A stretch of DNA of 64,000 nt from Dactylorhiza incarnata. Its lineage: Eukaryota; Streptophyta; Magnoliopsida; Asparagales; Orchidaceae. The stretch lies in the NCBI GenBank assembly GCA_033032865.1, contig JAWHQI010000009.1, positions 15,035,001 through 15,099,000 on the forward strand, read 5' to 3'. The position numbers and the translations under genes were made by a program. The notes beneath the pieces are model-generated. The model worked only from the letters and a program-made list of their open reading frames with translations, was not told where the DNA came from and made no database searches. How positions within the stretch are numbered: position 1 is the stretch's first letter; every line of letters begins with the position of its first letter. Shown one piece after another: positions 44,709 through 54,669 of this stretch.

Positions 44709-47006
44709 TGTTACAGACCTCGATGGGATTCCTGGTTGTTATTGTAAGGATGGCATATTAGGAGGATGTCGACCCTAAGAGGGAGCTCCCCTTGCTACAG
44801 GAGGCGGGGGAGAAGATGTCAGAGATGGAGAATTATCCACTGCTACAGGAGACGGGGGTTCAAGGGGGATCTCTAAACCCTTAACCCAACTATGAGGGGA
44901 GGAAGAGGAGAACTAAATCTAAAATACTTGATTCCTATTCCATGATTCAAGAGGTCTTTAAATAACTTACAAACCACACTTTTGTCCCCCCAAAAAAGCT
45001 CTAAGACTGAGGCTAATTAAAAATACATAGACTCCAATTAAAAAAAAATCCTAAAATTTGACCCATAGTAATAACAAACACGACTCATACTTAAGACACG
45101 TAACATTTCCTCATAGTAGGGGCATTATGATTATAAAGGAGAACTCTTCAATTCCTCGTAGAGGAGAACTCTTCAATTCGAGCTTGTCCTCAAGCTCAAA
45201 GGGCATTATGATTATGCTTTCTAGTTCCTTTATGTCTTGCCAAAAGAGCGCTCTATAACGAGTCCGCATAGTAAGGGCAGCGTTCCCCCGGTGGGACCCA
45301 CTCGTGTGTACTGAGAAAGAAGAGGACTATGCCGCGAGAAGTTTGTGCTCTGCCCTTTGACGGGACCAATGGTTGTTGCGGTGTCCAGTGGACCGATCGT
45401 TGTAGTGAAGGAAGTCGACGCGAAAGGAGCCACCACATTTGGGTATCAGGGGTAGACGATTGGATGACAATATTCGGGAATTTTTACGGAGCTACTTGTT
45501 GAGGAGGGACATATGCGGGTGATGGTTGATGAATGTCTTGTCGAGTGATAGCCGTTGGAACGAGATTGTTGGATTGAGAGAGCGGGGGCTGGTGTAGTAG
45601 ATGTAGGACGAACATCGTGACATGCAACAGTCAGTATGGTGCTCTAGCTACTATCTTTAGGCTCCATTGTCTCGCTTGGCAGTTGTTGTTCCTTAGCTTC
45701 ATTCATTGTGCCTTGGCCGCTACTTCCTTGGCCATGAACTGGTCTCATAATGTGATTGCCTTCTTTACTAGTTCGATAGATTACACATAATTTTCAGAGG
45801 TTCTAGTAGTGATGGAACAAGGTTCCGTGGCGTTTCTCACTAAGGAGGAATGCATTGTACATAATCATATTGTTTCTGCTGAGGATGATGGTAGTATTTA
45901 TATTGTGTTTGTTAATGACGACAAAGCTAGATGCCTATAATGTTGGTGGAAAAGGGGATCATGTTGGTCATACAAAAAAATTCTGATATCCTAGTGGCAT
46001 GTCCTGCTAAATTTATTTTCGAGTCTAGCTAGTTGTAGATTCGATAAGGTCCCAACATCTAGGTCTTCTCGTTACCTAGTGAGGCTCAATCATTTATATA
46101 TTGATTATAAATTCTCTTTTTTTAATAACTAAGTAATTAATCAGTTGATTAAATAATTAATTATAGCATAGGAGGCAGTGGCGGGCTCGACAAGAAAAAA
46201 AGAAGGTGGATCAACAAAGGAAGATGTGTTGCGTGGAGAAGGCGACTCGGAAGCCGGGCATGCCAACAGATGTTTCCCATTACATAGAGGAGACCGATGA
46301 CAAGTGTTGGTTTCTTTGTGGAAAAGGAAGCTCGTAGGCGATTGTCGACACATCGGGGCTTCATGCGACCCCATTGGAACCTGCTAGGAACTACCGAAGA
46401 GCTCGACGGCTAATAGTTATCATGATCAACGGATGCATGAGCTAGTTCGCTTGCAGGGACGCCTTTACCAGTGAAGAATGAAGATCGAGGGTGAGGTTCT
46501 ACTGTTGCAGAGCGTCGACGGGTATTAAGCAGTGCTGACAGGACCAGTGACTGAGGGTGGTGTCTCTGGGAGAAGATGACTTAGTTCGTCTCCTTCAAAT
46601 GTGAAATGGAGTGCTGACATGCTCGTTGTTGGATGTCTCTAGGTGAAGATGACTTAATTCGTCAATGGCTTGGAAAGATGCAACAACGAAGACGTGATTG
46701 CGGAAGCTATAATACCAAATGTTATGAACCCCGATAGGATTCGCAATCGTGATAGTGAAGATGGACGATTCATAAATTTCAACAGGGGAGGAAGAGGAGA
46801 ACTAAACAAAATACTTCTTGCTTGATTCCTATTCCATGACCCAAAGTGGTCTTTAAATAACTTACAGACGTCACTTTTGCAAAAAGCCATCTTAGCTTTT
46901 GGGTTAATTAAAAATACATAAAAACTATAATAAAAGACTCCTAAAATATGATCCATAATACTAACAAACATGTCTCATACTTAAAACATATATCCCTTGA
47001 GTAACA
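44709..47006 (-). mobile_element. Degenerate LTR element K
   Basis: Two related segments, 44709-45105 (TGTTACAGACC to ACGTAACA) and 46720-47006 (TGTTATGAACC to GAGTAACA), share blocks such as GAGGAAGAGGAGAACTAAA, GTCTTTAAATAACTTACA and TAATTAAAAATACATA. A weak primer-site complement GCTATAATACCA (46706-46717) precedes the right copy, implying minus orientation. No target duplication is clear and no protein domain is recognised inside. The left copy has about 110 bp extra. Confidence 0.45.
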
Positions 47007-47035
47007 CATGCACTCGGCAGTGTTCCTTCTTTTCT

Positions 47036-47545
47036 TCAATGCAATTTCTTCTTTAGTGCATTTGTGGTGGAAATCCTCAAATTAATCAAGTCCCTATAAA
47101 ATCTTTCATGCTCCGAGGAGTATGTAGAGACAAACATGGATTCTTGTTTGAACTCAAGAACCCGACGAGTAATCTCATATACCCGAGTCGAGTTGTCAAT
47201 CTGTGAGTATGTCTCATGTACGCTGCTCCATACCTCATAAGCAGGGTCCATAAACATATAGTTGTGGTAGACGAATGGTACATGTAATGGAGTAACCATG
47301 AGACCGCTAGCAAATTATGAAAAAACAAATTATGTAATGGAGTAACCATGAGACCACTAACAAATTATGTAATGGAGTAACCATGAGACGTCTGAAAAAA
47401 AGAAAAAAAACCATGAGACCGCTAACAAATTATATGAATCCCATTTCTTCCATGTGGTGTCAATATTAGGAGGCTCAACAATAGTCTCTTCGATGCATCG
47501 ATATAACTGATGACTTCAGATTACATGTTAGGTGGATTGTTGATG
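47036..47545 (-). pseudogene. Copia gag relic, probably element C
   Basis: The minus strand reads (three frames) TIVEPPNIDTTWKKWDSY, NLLAVSWLL, YHNYMFMDPAYEVWSSVHETYSQI and TRVYEITRRVLEFKQ, the copia gag core. A 36-40-bp piece (GTAATGGAGTAACCATGAGAC) is repeated three times at 47283-47400, disrupting the frame. Position and orientation fit the gag of element C, whose 5' LTR is at 49470. Confidence 0.6.
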
Positions 47546-48690
47546 CATTCGTTACTTTGCATTTATTTTAATTGCATGTAGTTTCTTTTATGCAATCGTT
47601 TTTATTTGGCAGCTCATCGGGTTGACCGTCCGAAGAGATTTTAAATAAACAGGTCCGGTAATTTAGGTAGTAGGATAGAAAGGGCAAGTCTAAGAGCAAT
47701 TTAAGGACCATAAAAATAAATTAGAAATTCCTCTCAGCAATTAAGTTACCATTCAAGCAATTATTCAAAAGGCATGTATTTGAAATATTTGAGAAAAGGA
47801 AAGATTTAGAAATACTTCATTTGGAATTGTGCAACTTTGGAAAGAGCACAAGAGACAACTAATAGGAAGCCCTCCATCGTATGGAAAAGCAGAGCCGACC
47901 ATAGAGGAGAACGAATAAAAATTCATTCCCTCTGAAAAGGCTGAACGAAACCGACGACTCACCTCCCTCTCCGATCGACGACTAGTGACGCCACCATCGT
48001 CCATGCCGCCGACGACGGATCCTTAGACGACGCCTCCGCCTGGCCGCAACCCTGTCTCCGGGCGCCGTCGACTACAACACTCGATTCCGGCGCCTTTCCG
48101 TCACGTCCGTCTGAGGAGTGCCTTCGACCCCGACACCCTGATCCGACACTCCTCTGTCGTCGATCTCTTTTCGCCTGGAGGTTTCGACGGATCGCTGTAC
48201 TCTCCCGTGCTTTTTCAATTTGGACGGGAATCGACTTGCTCGGCTGCACTTTGGGGTATTTTCTGCCGCAATCAATTAACTCAATCTTTATGTGCTCCAT
48301 TAAATGCTCTTAGCTTGCCTCGTATGTTCAACTACTTATATTATCGTTTATCATAAATTATTTCATGCATATTGGCTTGTGGAGGCGTTGATTTCGCAAA
48401 GGAACGATCCGCACAACACATAAGAATTTCGACTCTGGACAAATTAACGAACTTCTTAAAGTTCAAATCGACGGGTTTTGATACGCGAGCAAAATCGGTT
48501 TTGGCCCACTCGGCCTAATATTTTCCAAAATAACTCTTTTCACAAAAACCTAATCCGAGTCTACATCAATTGTGACCGTTTGAGATAATTTGTATCATCT
48601 AACAACGTGATGGCGTTTTTAAGAGAAGTGGAATGTCCGTGAATTTGAGGAGGGCCACTCAGAGGATTACTTTAAGGCATTTGAATGCGA
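47546..48690. other. Unassigned insertion with a GC-rich core
   Basis: 47940-48270 is markedly GC-rich (rich in CGACG and GCCGCC) in an AT-rich neighbourhood. No known domain was found on either strand. It seems to lie within a duplicated gag segment (GATGACTTCAGATTACATGTTA at both 47510 and 48720), so it is probably an inserted element. Confidence 0.35.
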
Positions 48691-48860
48691 ATAGTCCCAT
48701 CGATGCATCAGTATAATTGATGACTTCAGATTACATGTTAAGTTGCTTGTGATCATTTGAGATAATTTATAACATCTAAAAACATGGTGACGATTTTTAG
48801 AGAATGGAATGTCCGTGAGTCTGAGCAGGGTCACCCATGGGATTACTTCAAGGCATCTGC
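48565..48860. repeat. Diverged tandem duplication, about 185 bp apart
   Basis: 48572-48670 and 48757-48854 share TTTGAGATAATTT, GGAATGTCCGTGA and GATTACTT(C/T)AAGGCAT. The second copy continues into a further 160 bp without a recognised function. Confidence 0.6.
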
Positions 48861-49469
48861 ATGTGTGAAGAGGAACTTGAGAATCACCTATGAAGATAAC
48901 TGTGCTAAGTACCAAGTGGGATTTGGAAAAAATGGAATAAACACGAGCAGATCACTAAATCATTCCAAATCCCCCAGAGCATCACTAATCGGAAAGGGCA
49001 TCGAATGGTGATCCGCAGGGGCGGCTTTGGTAGCTACTGCAGAGAGAGAAACGAACCCATAAAGGGTTTGTACTAGGTTATTGATCTACGGGTAGAGTAA
49101 GCCCCTTGTGACATGGACTGATGACCCCCACTAGAAGGGGCGGCGAAGTCTAGCTAGAAGCGGCGGTAAGTTCTGGCAATCCAACACCTACGGAAGAGGT
49201 TGCAAGGTCAGGAGGCCTTCCTAGATGTGACAACGAGATCGAGCGACTCGATTGAACGTTACTGGAGGTGTTGGACGCCACTACAAGAACGAGTGACGAT
49301 GTTGCTATTGGACGCAATCAGAAGTGCCTATCTAGACTCTTAGGGCTTGTGGAAGATGGATGAATAGTCGGGGAATCATCTATGTGGTGTGACGAAGGCT
49401 CGGGGAGGATGGTTAACGTGTTTGGCGTGTGAGGACGGAGTCATGTGTCGGCGGCACTGCCCTAATACC
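48861..49469 (-). other. Probable leader of copia element C
   Basis: No frame is convincing. The position, between gag remnants and a degenerate primer-site complement (GCCCTAATACCT, 49459-49470, 9 of 12 matching), fits the leader of the minus-strand element C. Confidence 0.4.
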
Positions 49470-49684
49470 TAGTAAAAAACTATTTCATTACAAAGTTAGG
49501 TCTTACAACATAACTTCTTGAAACCACAGCCACACCAACCTAAGTCATGATGAGCCCACCAACTTCCTGCAAGATGCCTACGGTAAAAAAGAACCGACAT
49601 GTCAAGATCCAAATTTGAATTGGTTGTCTATATATATAGGCAGGAAACACTAGAGTAAGTAAATATATAAATATTTCAACTGTA
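49470..49684 (-). repeat. 5' LTR of copia element C
   Basis: Shares TTTCATTACAAAG, ATATATATAGGCA and AAATATATAAATATT with 13912-14041; the left copy lacks about 85 bp from the middle. Confidence 0.55.
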
Positions 49685-50537
49685 GGTATATTTAACTAAA
49701 AGTACCTTGAGAATTATTCTCCATGCTTGATAATTTTGTCCACTTTACTTTATGCATATTGTTTTACGTCATCTGAATCATCAAAGGAGTACAAATAATG
49801 TGGTATGTATAATTTTATACGATATCTTTTTCAATTTTCTTGTTATATTGGAATTTATCTTTTAATTAAAATTTTGTCTCTCTTCAAGTAATGCATTTGA
49901 ACAGAAAGGCACCTAGGAAAGCTACTCAGTTTCTTTAAAAGCTCCTTCGTGTAATTAATGCTATGTTCTAATTATACAGTTGGCGATATTTGTTATTAGA
50001 CCAGATGGTTGCTAACATTTACTTGTGGTTAATTGATTCTTATTGGCATAATTTGGACTGTTTAGTGGATATCGTATGGCAGCTTTTAATCCTTTGCTTT
50101 AATGATTTTGTTGACTTGTAGACTTATTCAATATTAGTGCTTTGGATGTTTGAGAGGCATTTTGTTGTTTAGCACATCTTTTTTGTTTATTTCTCAAATT
50201 TTCTCTAATTAAGTGAAACAACTCCATCAAGCGGACTGCAAAATCTAGTTTTTAAGGATTTAAGTTGCTAACTACAATTATGTTGCAACAACGTGGAATT
50301 GTACTAATAATTGTGAAAAGTCTAAGCTTCTATGCATTCTATAACTTTGAACAAAAATGCTTTTCTTCATCAAACAAACTTTAACTGATCAAGTTTGTAG
50401 CTACTTGTTTTTTCCTATGTGAACTATCATCGTCTTTTAAATACCCGTAAATCTGATTTCTGATTTAACTATAGCTGATATGCTCAAAGAGTTGTTCTTG
50501 TCTTCAATGTGACAATACTTTATTTTCCTTTATTCAG
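49685..50537 (+). other. PUF-gene intron sequence
   Basis: AT-rich, thymine-rich plus strand without transposon signatures; it ends at the acceptor TTTATTCAG of the next exon. Confidence 0.6.
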
Positions 50538-50732
50538 CATGTTTTGGAGAGAGGAAGTCCACAAGAAAGGAGTCAAATCATCAACAAACTTTCTGGGCAA
50601 GTTGTACAAATGAGCCAGCATAAGTTTGCTTCAAATGTTATTGAGAAGTGTTTAGAGTATGGCAGCTCTGCTGAAAGAGAACTCCTGATTATGGAGATAG
50701 TTGGACAAACTGAAGGGAATGACAATTTACTG
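50538..50732 (+). CDS. PUM: Pumilio/PUF-domain protein, exon with repeat 7
   Basis: This exon has 65 codons, is preceded by TTTATTCAG and followed by GTATGC. It completes repeat 6 ([18 protein letters not shown]) and carries repeat 7 with SNVIE, the Ser/Asn/Glu contact set that reads G. It ends at EGNDNLL, just before where repeat 8 (MMKDQxANYVVQ in the family) should begin. I could not find a repeat 8 exon downstream; either it lies beyond 64000, making a third intron over 13 kb, or the gene is truncated. Repeats 4 to 7 here have the residue set for U, A, U, G, matching part of the UGUA-type target. Confidence 0.9.
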
Positions 50733-53294
50733 GTATGCTTAAAGATATCTTGATATCCATCTTGAGCTGTTGAAAAAGTCTCCATAAATGAATTGTTAGT
50801 ATTTATTGACCATTGTAATAGCCAGGGTTTATGATGTATGAAATTAATTGTTACTTTTAGTTTTCTTAGGAGGTTCGGGGAAAGGGATTCTGTAGGAGTG
50901 ATGTCAAGGGAGTCATTGGTGGATGGAGTTGTTGCAGGTGGGTGAGGAGGGCATGGGTGTGATGCTACCAATTGTGTGGGTTACCCCAATTGGTCCCAAT
51001 ACCACTTGTTGCAAACCAAATCTGGTGAAGTGGTGGAATGATTTTGATTCTGAGGGCTTGTCTTGAAACATCATTGGAGGAGGTTAAGGTGTCTCATTGG
51101 TGGATGGAGGTATCTCTACCGTCTCTCTTTTCTTAGGAGGTTCGGGGAAAGGGATTCTGTAGGAATGATGTCAAGGGAGTCATTGGTGGATGGAGTCATT
51201 GGTGGATGGAGGTGTCTCAGGGTGAGGAAGAGAACCACTGGGGTATGCAATGATGATGACAACCTGGAAGAGAAAAGAGAGACAGTAGAGATTGAAAACA
51301 CTAAAGTTGATGTTTCGTTGCATGACCCTATAACAATTTATCTATATGTATGTACTAACAATAATATATTTACTATTCTGCTATACAGAAGGTATGACTC
51401 ACTGATTTGTTATACCTGCAATATGGAATAAATGGTTCTGAAGCAGGGAGAACTAATTTTATTATTTTTACTGCACTTTAAATTTTCTTTATGTTTTTAT
51501 TGTTATCTTTAGAAGGATACATTCATGGCTTCATAGTTTATTATTTTTCTTGTTTATTTTTGTATAATTTCCAAATAGTTGGGATATGATTATTGATGAT
51601 GTTAATGGTTTCTTTCATGCAATATCATGTACTTCATTGCGGGCCCAACAATAATCAGGTTTTGACCTGAAGTTACATAATAACTGTCTAAATTTTTTAC
51701 CCATTGTCAGATGTAGACTCTTAAGTGTTTTTGGAACCAAAATGTGTGATTTTTTTTTATTGAAAACAAGGCAAATATAGAGCCTTCAAATTGATAATCA
51801 CATTTTCAGAAAAAACACAAACCTACACCTATCAAACCCTCAGCCATTTCCCTCCTATCCATCCTTCCCTCTCTCTTTATTCCCCTCTATATCTTGTTGA
51901 GAATTTAGTCTCACATCAAGAAACTCCTGTAGTCTTCTAAACTTAATATAAATCTTGGGCCCCTCCACCTATAACCAATCGGTTTTAAGTTGAATCTTTT
52001 GGTTCTGATGTGATATTACCGGAGGCTAGGCTAACGACCAACTCTCACGTCACTCAATTCAGAAGAAAGCTACTTGTTAGATGTCAAAGACCGTACACAC
52101 GAGGGCGCGTGTTGCATAGTCCCACATTAGGAAACTCATGTACCACCATTTAATATAGATCTTGCACCATCCACCTGTAATCAATTAATTTTAGGTTTAC
52201 TACTTAAGTTCTAACAATATTATTCCCAACACCTTTCTCCCTATTTTCCGGTCTTGATTAGATTCTGATTTTTTATTTTTGTTAGGTTTACTACTTAGGT
52301 TCTAACAATATTATTCCTAATACTTTTCTCCCTATTTTCTGGTGGTGATTAGATTCTGTTTTTTTTTTCCAGATTATTTTTTGACGGCTGTCATTGTACC
52401 CCTTAAATTCCCTTCTATCCAGATAATCATTACATGGATTTTACTCACATCTTGTGCAGGAGGACCATTATCCATTACCTAAATTCTGCTATCATTTTGT
52501 CGGACACCTTTGCATTAGATAGTCCAATTCAATATTGTAATTGGGTACCGTGCGTTTCCTTGTCAATATTCTATCCGATCTACAAGTACTAATGTGTAGC
52601 CTCAAGTTACCAATGTGGAATTTCCATCTTCAACTGCCAGTTTATACTCCCTCCAGAGAGACAATGTTGTAGTATTCCTCCCCTGCAATGAATTGACATG
52701 ATCCTCTTAGTGCTGAATGGTGGTAAATATGTGGAAAACGCTAATTTTCAAATTTATGAGTAAACTAGAGACCGGACTATTTTTCTGGGTCCCTCCCTAC
52801 CCATCTTTGCATACCTCAATTATTTTAATGGTGTGGATAAGTCTTTTCCAGGATAAAAATGCATTCAAGCTTCAATATCAGGAAAATTTGTAGTAATCAT
52901 CAACGTTGTATTTAATCCAATGTCAAATAATGTCTCATCTTATATTTAGAAAGACATGTAACTTATATGTAGTACTACCCTCAAGTTATTCTAGTTAACA
53001 TTTCCATTAGTATGGGAGGAGTTACCTAAAAAATTGATGTCAGGTAGGTTGAAGGTCAATGTATGATTCTTGTGCATTGTACTACTACAACTTCTTTTTT
53101 GTTAGAGAGAACACACCTTTAGGTTGTTTATTTCTCATCAGTTGCCCTCATAGCCACCGGAGGAAAAAAGATATTAAATGAATCCGTAGTCACTTCTAAT
53201 GATATGGTAACATCTTGGTGAGCCTAAGCTAGCTTGCCTTTTAACCACCCCCACTATTTCGGCCCCTCCTCCTCAAGTTAACATCATAAGCATC
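50733..53294. other. Sequence without a recognised gene, with LTR-like remnants
   Basis: It is probably intron. It contains a 65-bp direct repeat (about 50862-50925 and 51125-51195, core AGGAGGTTCGGGGAAAGGGA). Two diverged LTR-like segments lie at 51893-52015 and 52108-52210 (shared ATAGTCCCACATTAGGAAACTC pattern). A duplication of about 90 bp follows (52195-52285 and 52286-52370). No coding domain was found and no PUF repeat 8 exon. Confidence 0.5.
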
Positions 53295-53511
53295 CTTCAT
53301 TCCCAACCTAATAGAGTTCATGTGAATATTTTTCCAGAAAATGCTTTGGTGAACATATGAACCAGTTGAGCCTTAGTGGGGACCAACACAATAGAGATGA
53401 TTTTGCTTTGAATTTTTCCCCACACAAAATGACAGTCAATCTCTGTATGTTTAGTCCTTTCGTAGAATACAAGATTAATGGCGATGTGGATAGCTGCCAG
53501 GTTATCATAGT
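53295..53511 (-). pseudogene. Copia RNase H relic
   Basis: The minus strand reads DNLAAIHIAINLVFYERTKH, TEIDCHFVWGKIQSK and QLVHMFTKAF, the end of copia RNase H. The LTR of element L interrupts it at 53512. Confidence 0.65.
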
Positions 53512-53610
53512 TGTTACGAATAAAACCGTAATAGATTATGCGTGTGAATAGTGTCTCTTATATAAGAGGTTACAAAAAGGCTAATAAATAAGCTAATAAT
53601 AAAACTAACA
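53512..53610 (-). repeat. 3' LTR of element L
   Basis: 99 bp with TCTTATATAAGAGG as promoter-like box; the partner LTR lies outside the window. Confidence 0.75.
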
Positions 53611-53619
53611 CTCCCCCTT

Positions 53620-53948
53620 AAGTTGGACATGTTATATTTGTCATGCCCAACTTGTCGATGAAGCCAACAAAAATATTCACTCTTAGTAAGAATATCAGCT
53701 AATTGTCCCTCTGAAGGAACGAAAGAAATACAGACGATCTTTTTCTCAATGTTCTCCTTGATGAAGTGTCTGTCCACTTCAATATCTTTGGTGCGGTCAT
53801 GCTGAACAGGGTTGTTGGCGATACTGATTGCAACTTTGTTGTCACAGTACAGACGGATAGGACCGCCCCCATGAAGTCCTAAATCACGCAATAGAGAACG
53901 TAACCACAATCCCGCACATATGTCATGTGCCATCGCTCTAAAACTTAT
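53620..53948 (-). pseudogene. RNase H end of element L
   Basis: The minus strand reads SFRAMAHDICAGLWLRSLL, YCDNKVAISIANNPVQHDRTK, IEVDRHFIKENIE and GQLADILTKS. The preceding residues (AEAE) are missing at the junction with M, so a few codons were lost when M inserted or later. Confidence 0.85.
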
Positions 53949-54000
53949 CATGGCGTCGCCTAGGCGTCGCCCAGTCGGCCGATTGAAAACAAGGCGAAGG
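53949..54000 (+). repeat. Left terminal region of transposon M
   Basis: CATGGCGTCGCCTAGGCGTC, GC-rich and itself partly palindromic (GCCTAGGC). The right end has related GTCGCCTAGGCGTC at 60927-60940. Confidence 0.65.
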
Positions 54001-54030
54001 CCGCCTTATTTTTTTTAAAAAAATTAGGGG

Positions 54031-54257
54031 TATAGACAGCGGTTTATATATAAACCGCTGTCTATACTATCATAGACAGCGGTTTATATATAAATTATAT
54101 ATAAACCGCTGTCTATTGTAACATTCCGCGTACAATAGACAGCGGTTTATATATAAACCGCTGTCTATTGTACAAATAGACAGCGGTTTATATATAAACC
54201 GCTGTCTATTGTACTGTTAGAATAGACAGCGATTTATATATAAACCGCTGTAGAATA
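54031..54257. repeat. Left palindrome array of transposon M (five units)
   Basis: Five palindromes of 34-46 bp at about 54031-54066, 54072-54117, 54131-54172, 54175-54209 and 54221-54256. Each is ATAGACAGCGGTT, a short AT spacer (TATATATA) and the exact inverse. The last has one altered half-site. Confidence 0.85.
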
Positions 54258-54407
54258 GGGATATAAGTGATAGAATTTATCCCGACTTTTTACTTTTTAC
54301 CGTCGCTGGATCATTTGCTGCTCTGTGCGAAAACCCTAAAGGCGATTTCTCCTCGACAAGTCGACATCTTCCTCAGGTTCGTTTTTACATTTTTTTTGTT
54401 GCTCTTC

Positions 54408-54490
54408 TAATTTCTAAGTTGAATGGTATAATTTCTAAGTTGAATGGTATAATTTCTAAGTTGAATGGTATAATTTCTAAGTTGAATGAT
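54408..54490. repeat. 21-bp tandem repeat, four copies
   Basis: Unit TAATTTCTAAGTTGAATGGTA repeated four times in the probable leader of the first gene of M; the last copy is degenerate. Confidence 0.8.
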
Positions 54491-54669
54491 CATTTCATAT
54501 TTTCCTACCTCCTAATTCCTACTGCATCTATAGTTCTGTATTTATATGTGTGATTGACTTAATGTGTGGTAGACTAGTATTACCTCAATATCATTGCTGT
54601 TTTGTATGAAATTTGTTTAGGTTTTTTGGATGGTTTAGGTTTTTTTTAGGGCTTTCTAATTACAGGAAA

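Larger units (their letters stand above)
13544..50537 (+). other. 37-kb PUF-gene intron filled with nested transposons
   Basis: The donor GTGCTT and acceptor TTTATTCAG are intact. The parts I assign to the original intron are 13544 to about 13911 and about 49685 to 50537, roughly 1.2 kb together. Everything between appears to be copia element C and later insertions. Confidence 0.65.

Noticed and set aside
45930..46010. Zinc-knuckle-like stretch (C-W-W-K-G-D-H-V-G-H) on the plus strand in element K
   Set aside because: The Cys spacing is wrong, a stop interrupts it, and the element's LTR order suggests the minus strand.
50870..51431. Gene fragment in the repeated GGAGGTTCGGGGAAAGGGA region
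   Set aside because: Frames are short, shift between copies and carry no known motif; recorded only as a repeat.
50733..53294. PUF repeat 8 exon
   Set aside because: Searched for an MMKDQ..NYVVQ-like reading in all frames and did not see one.
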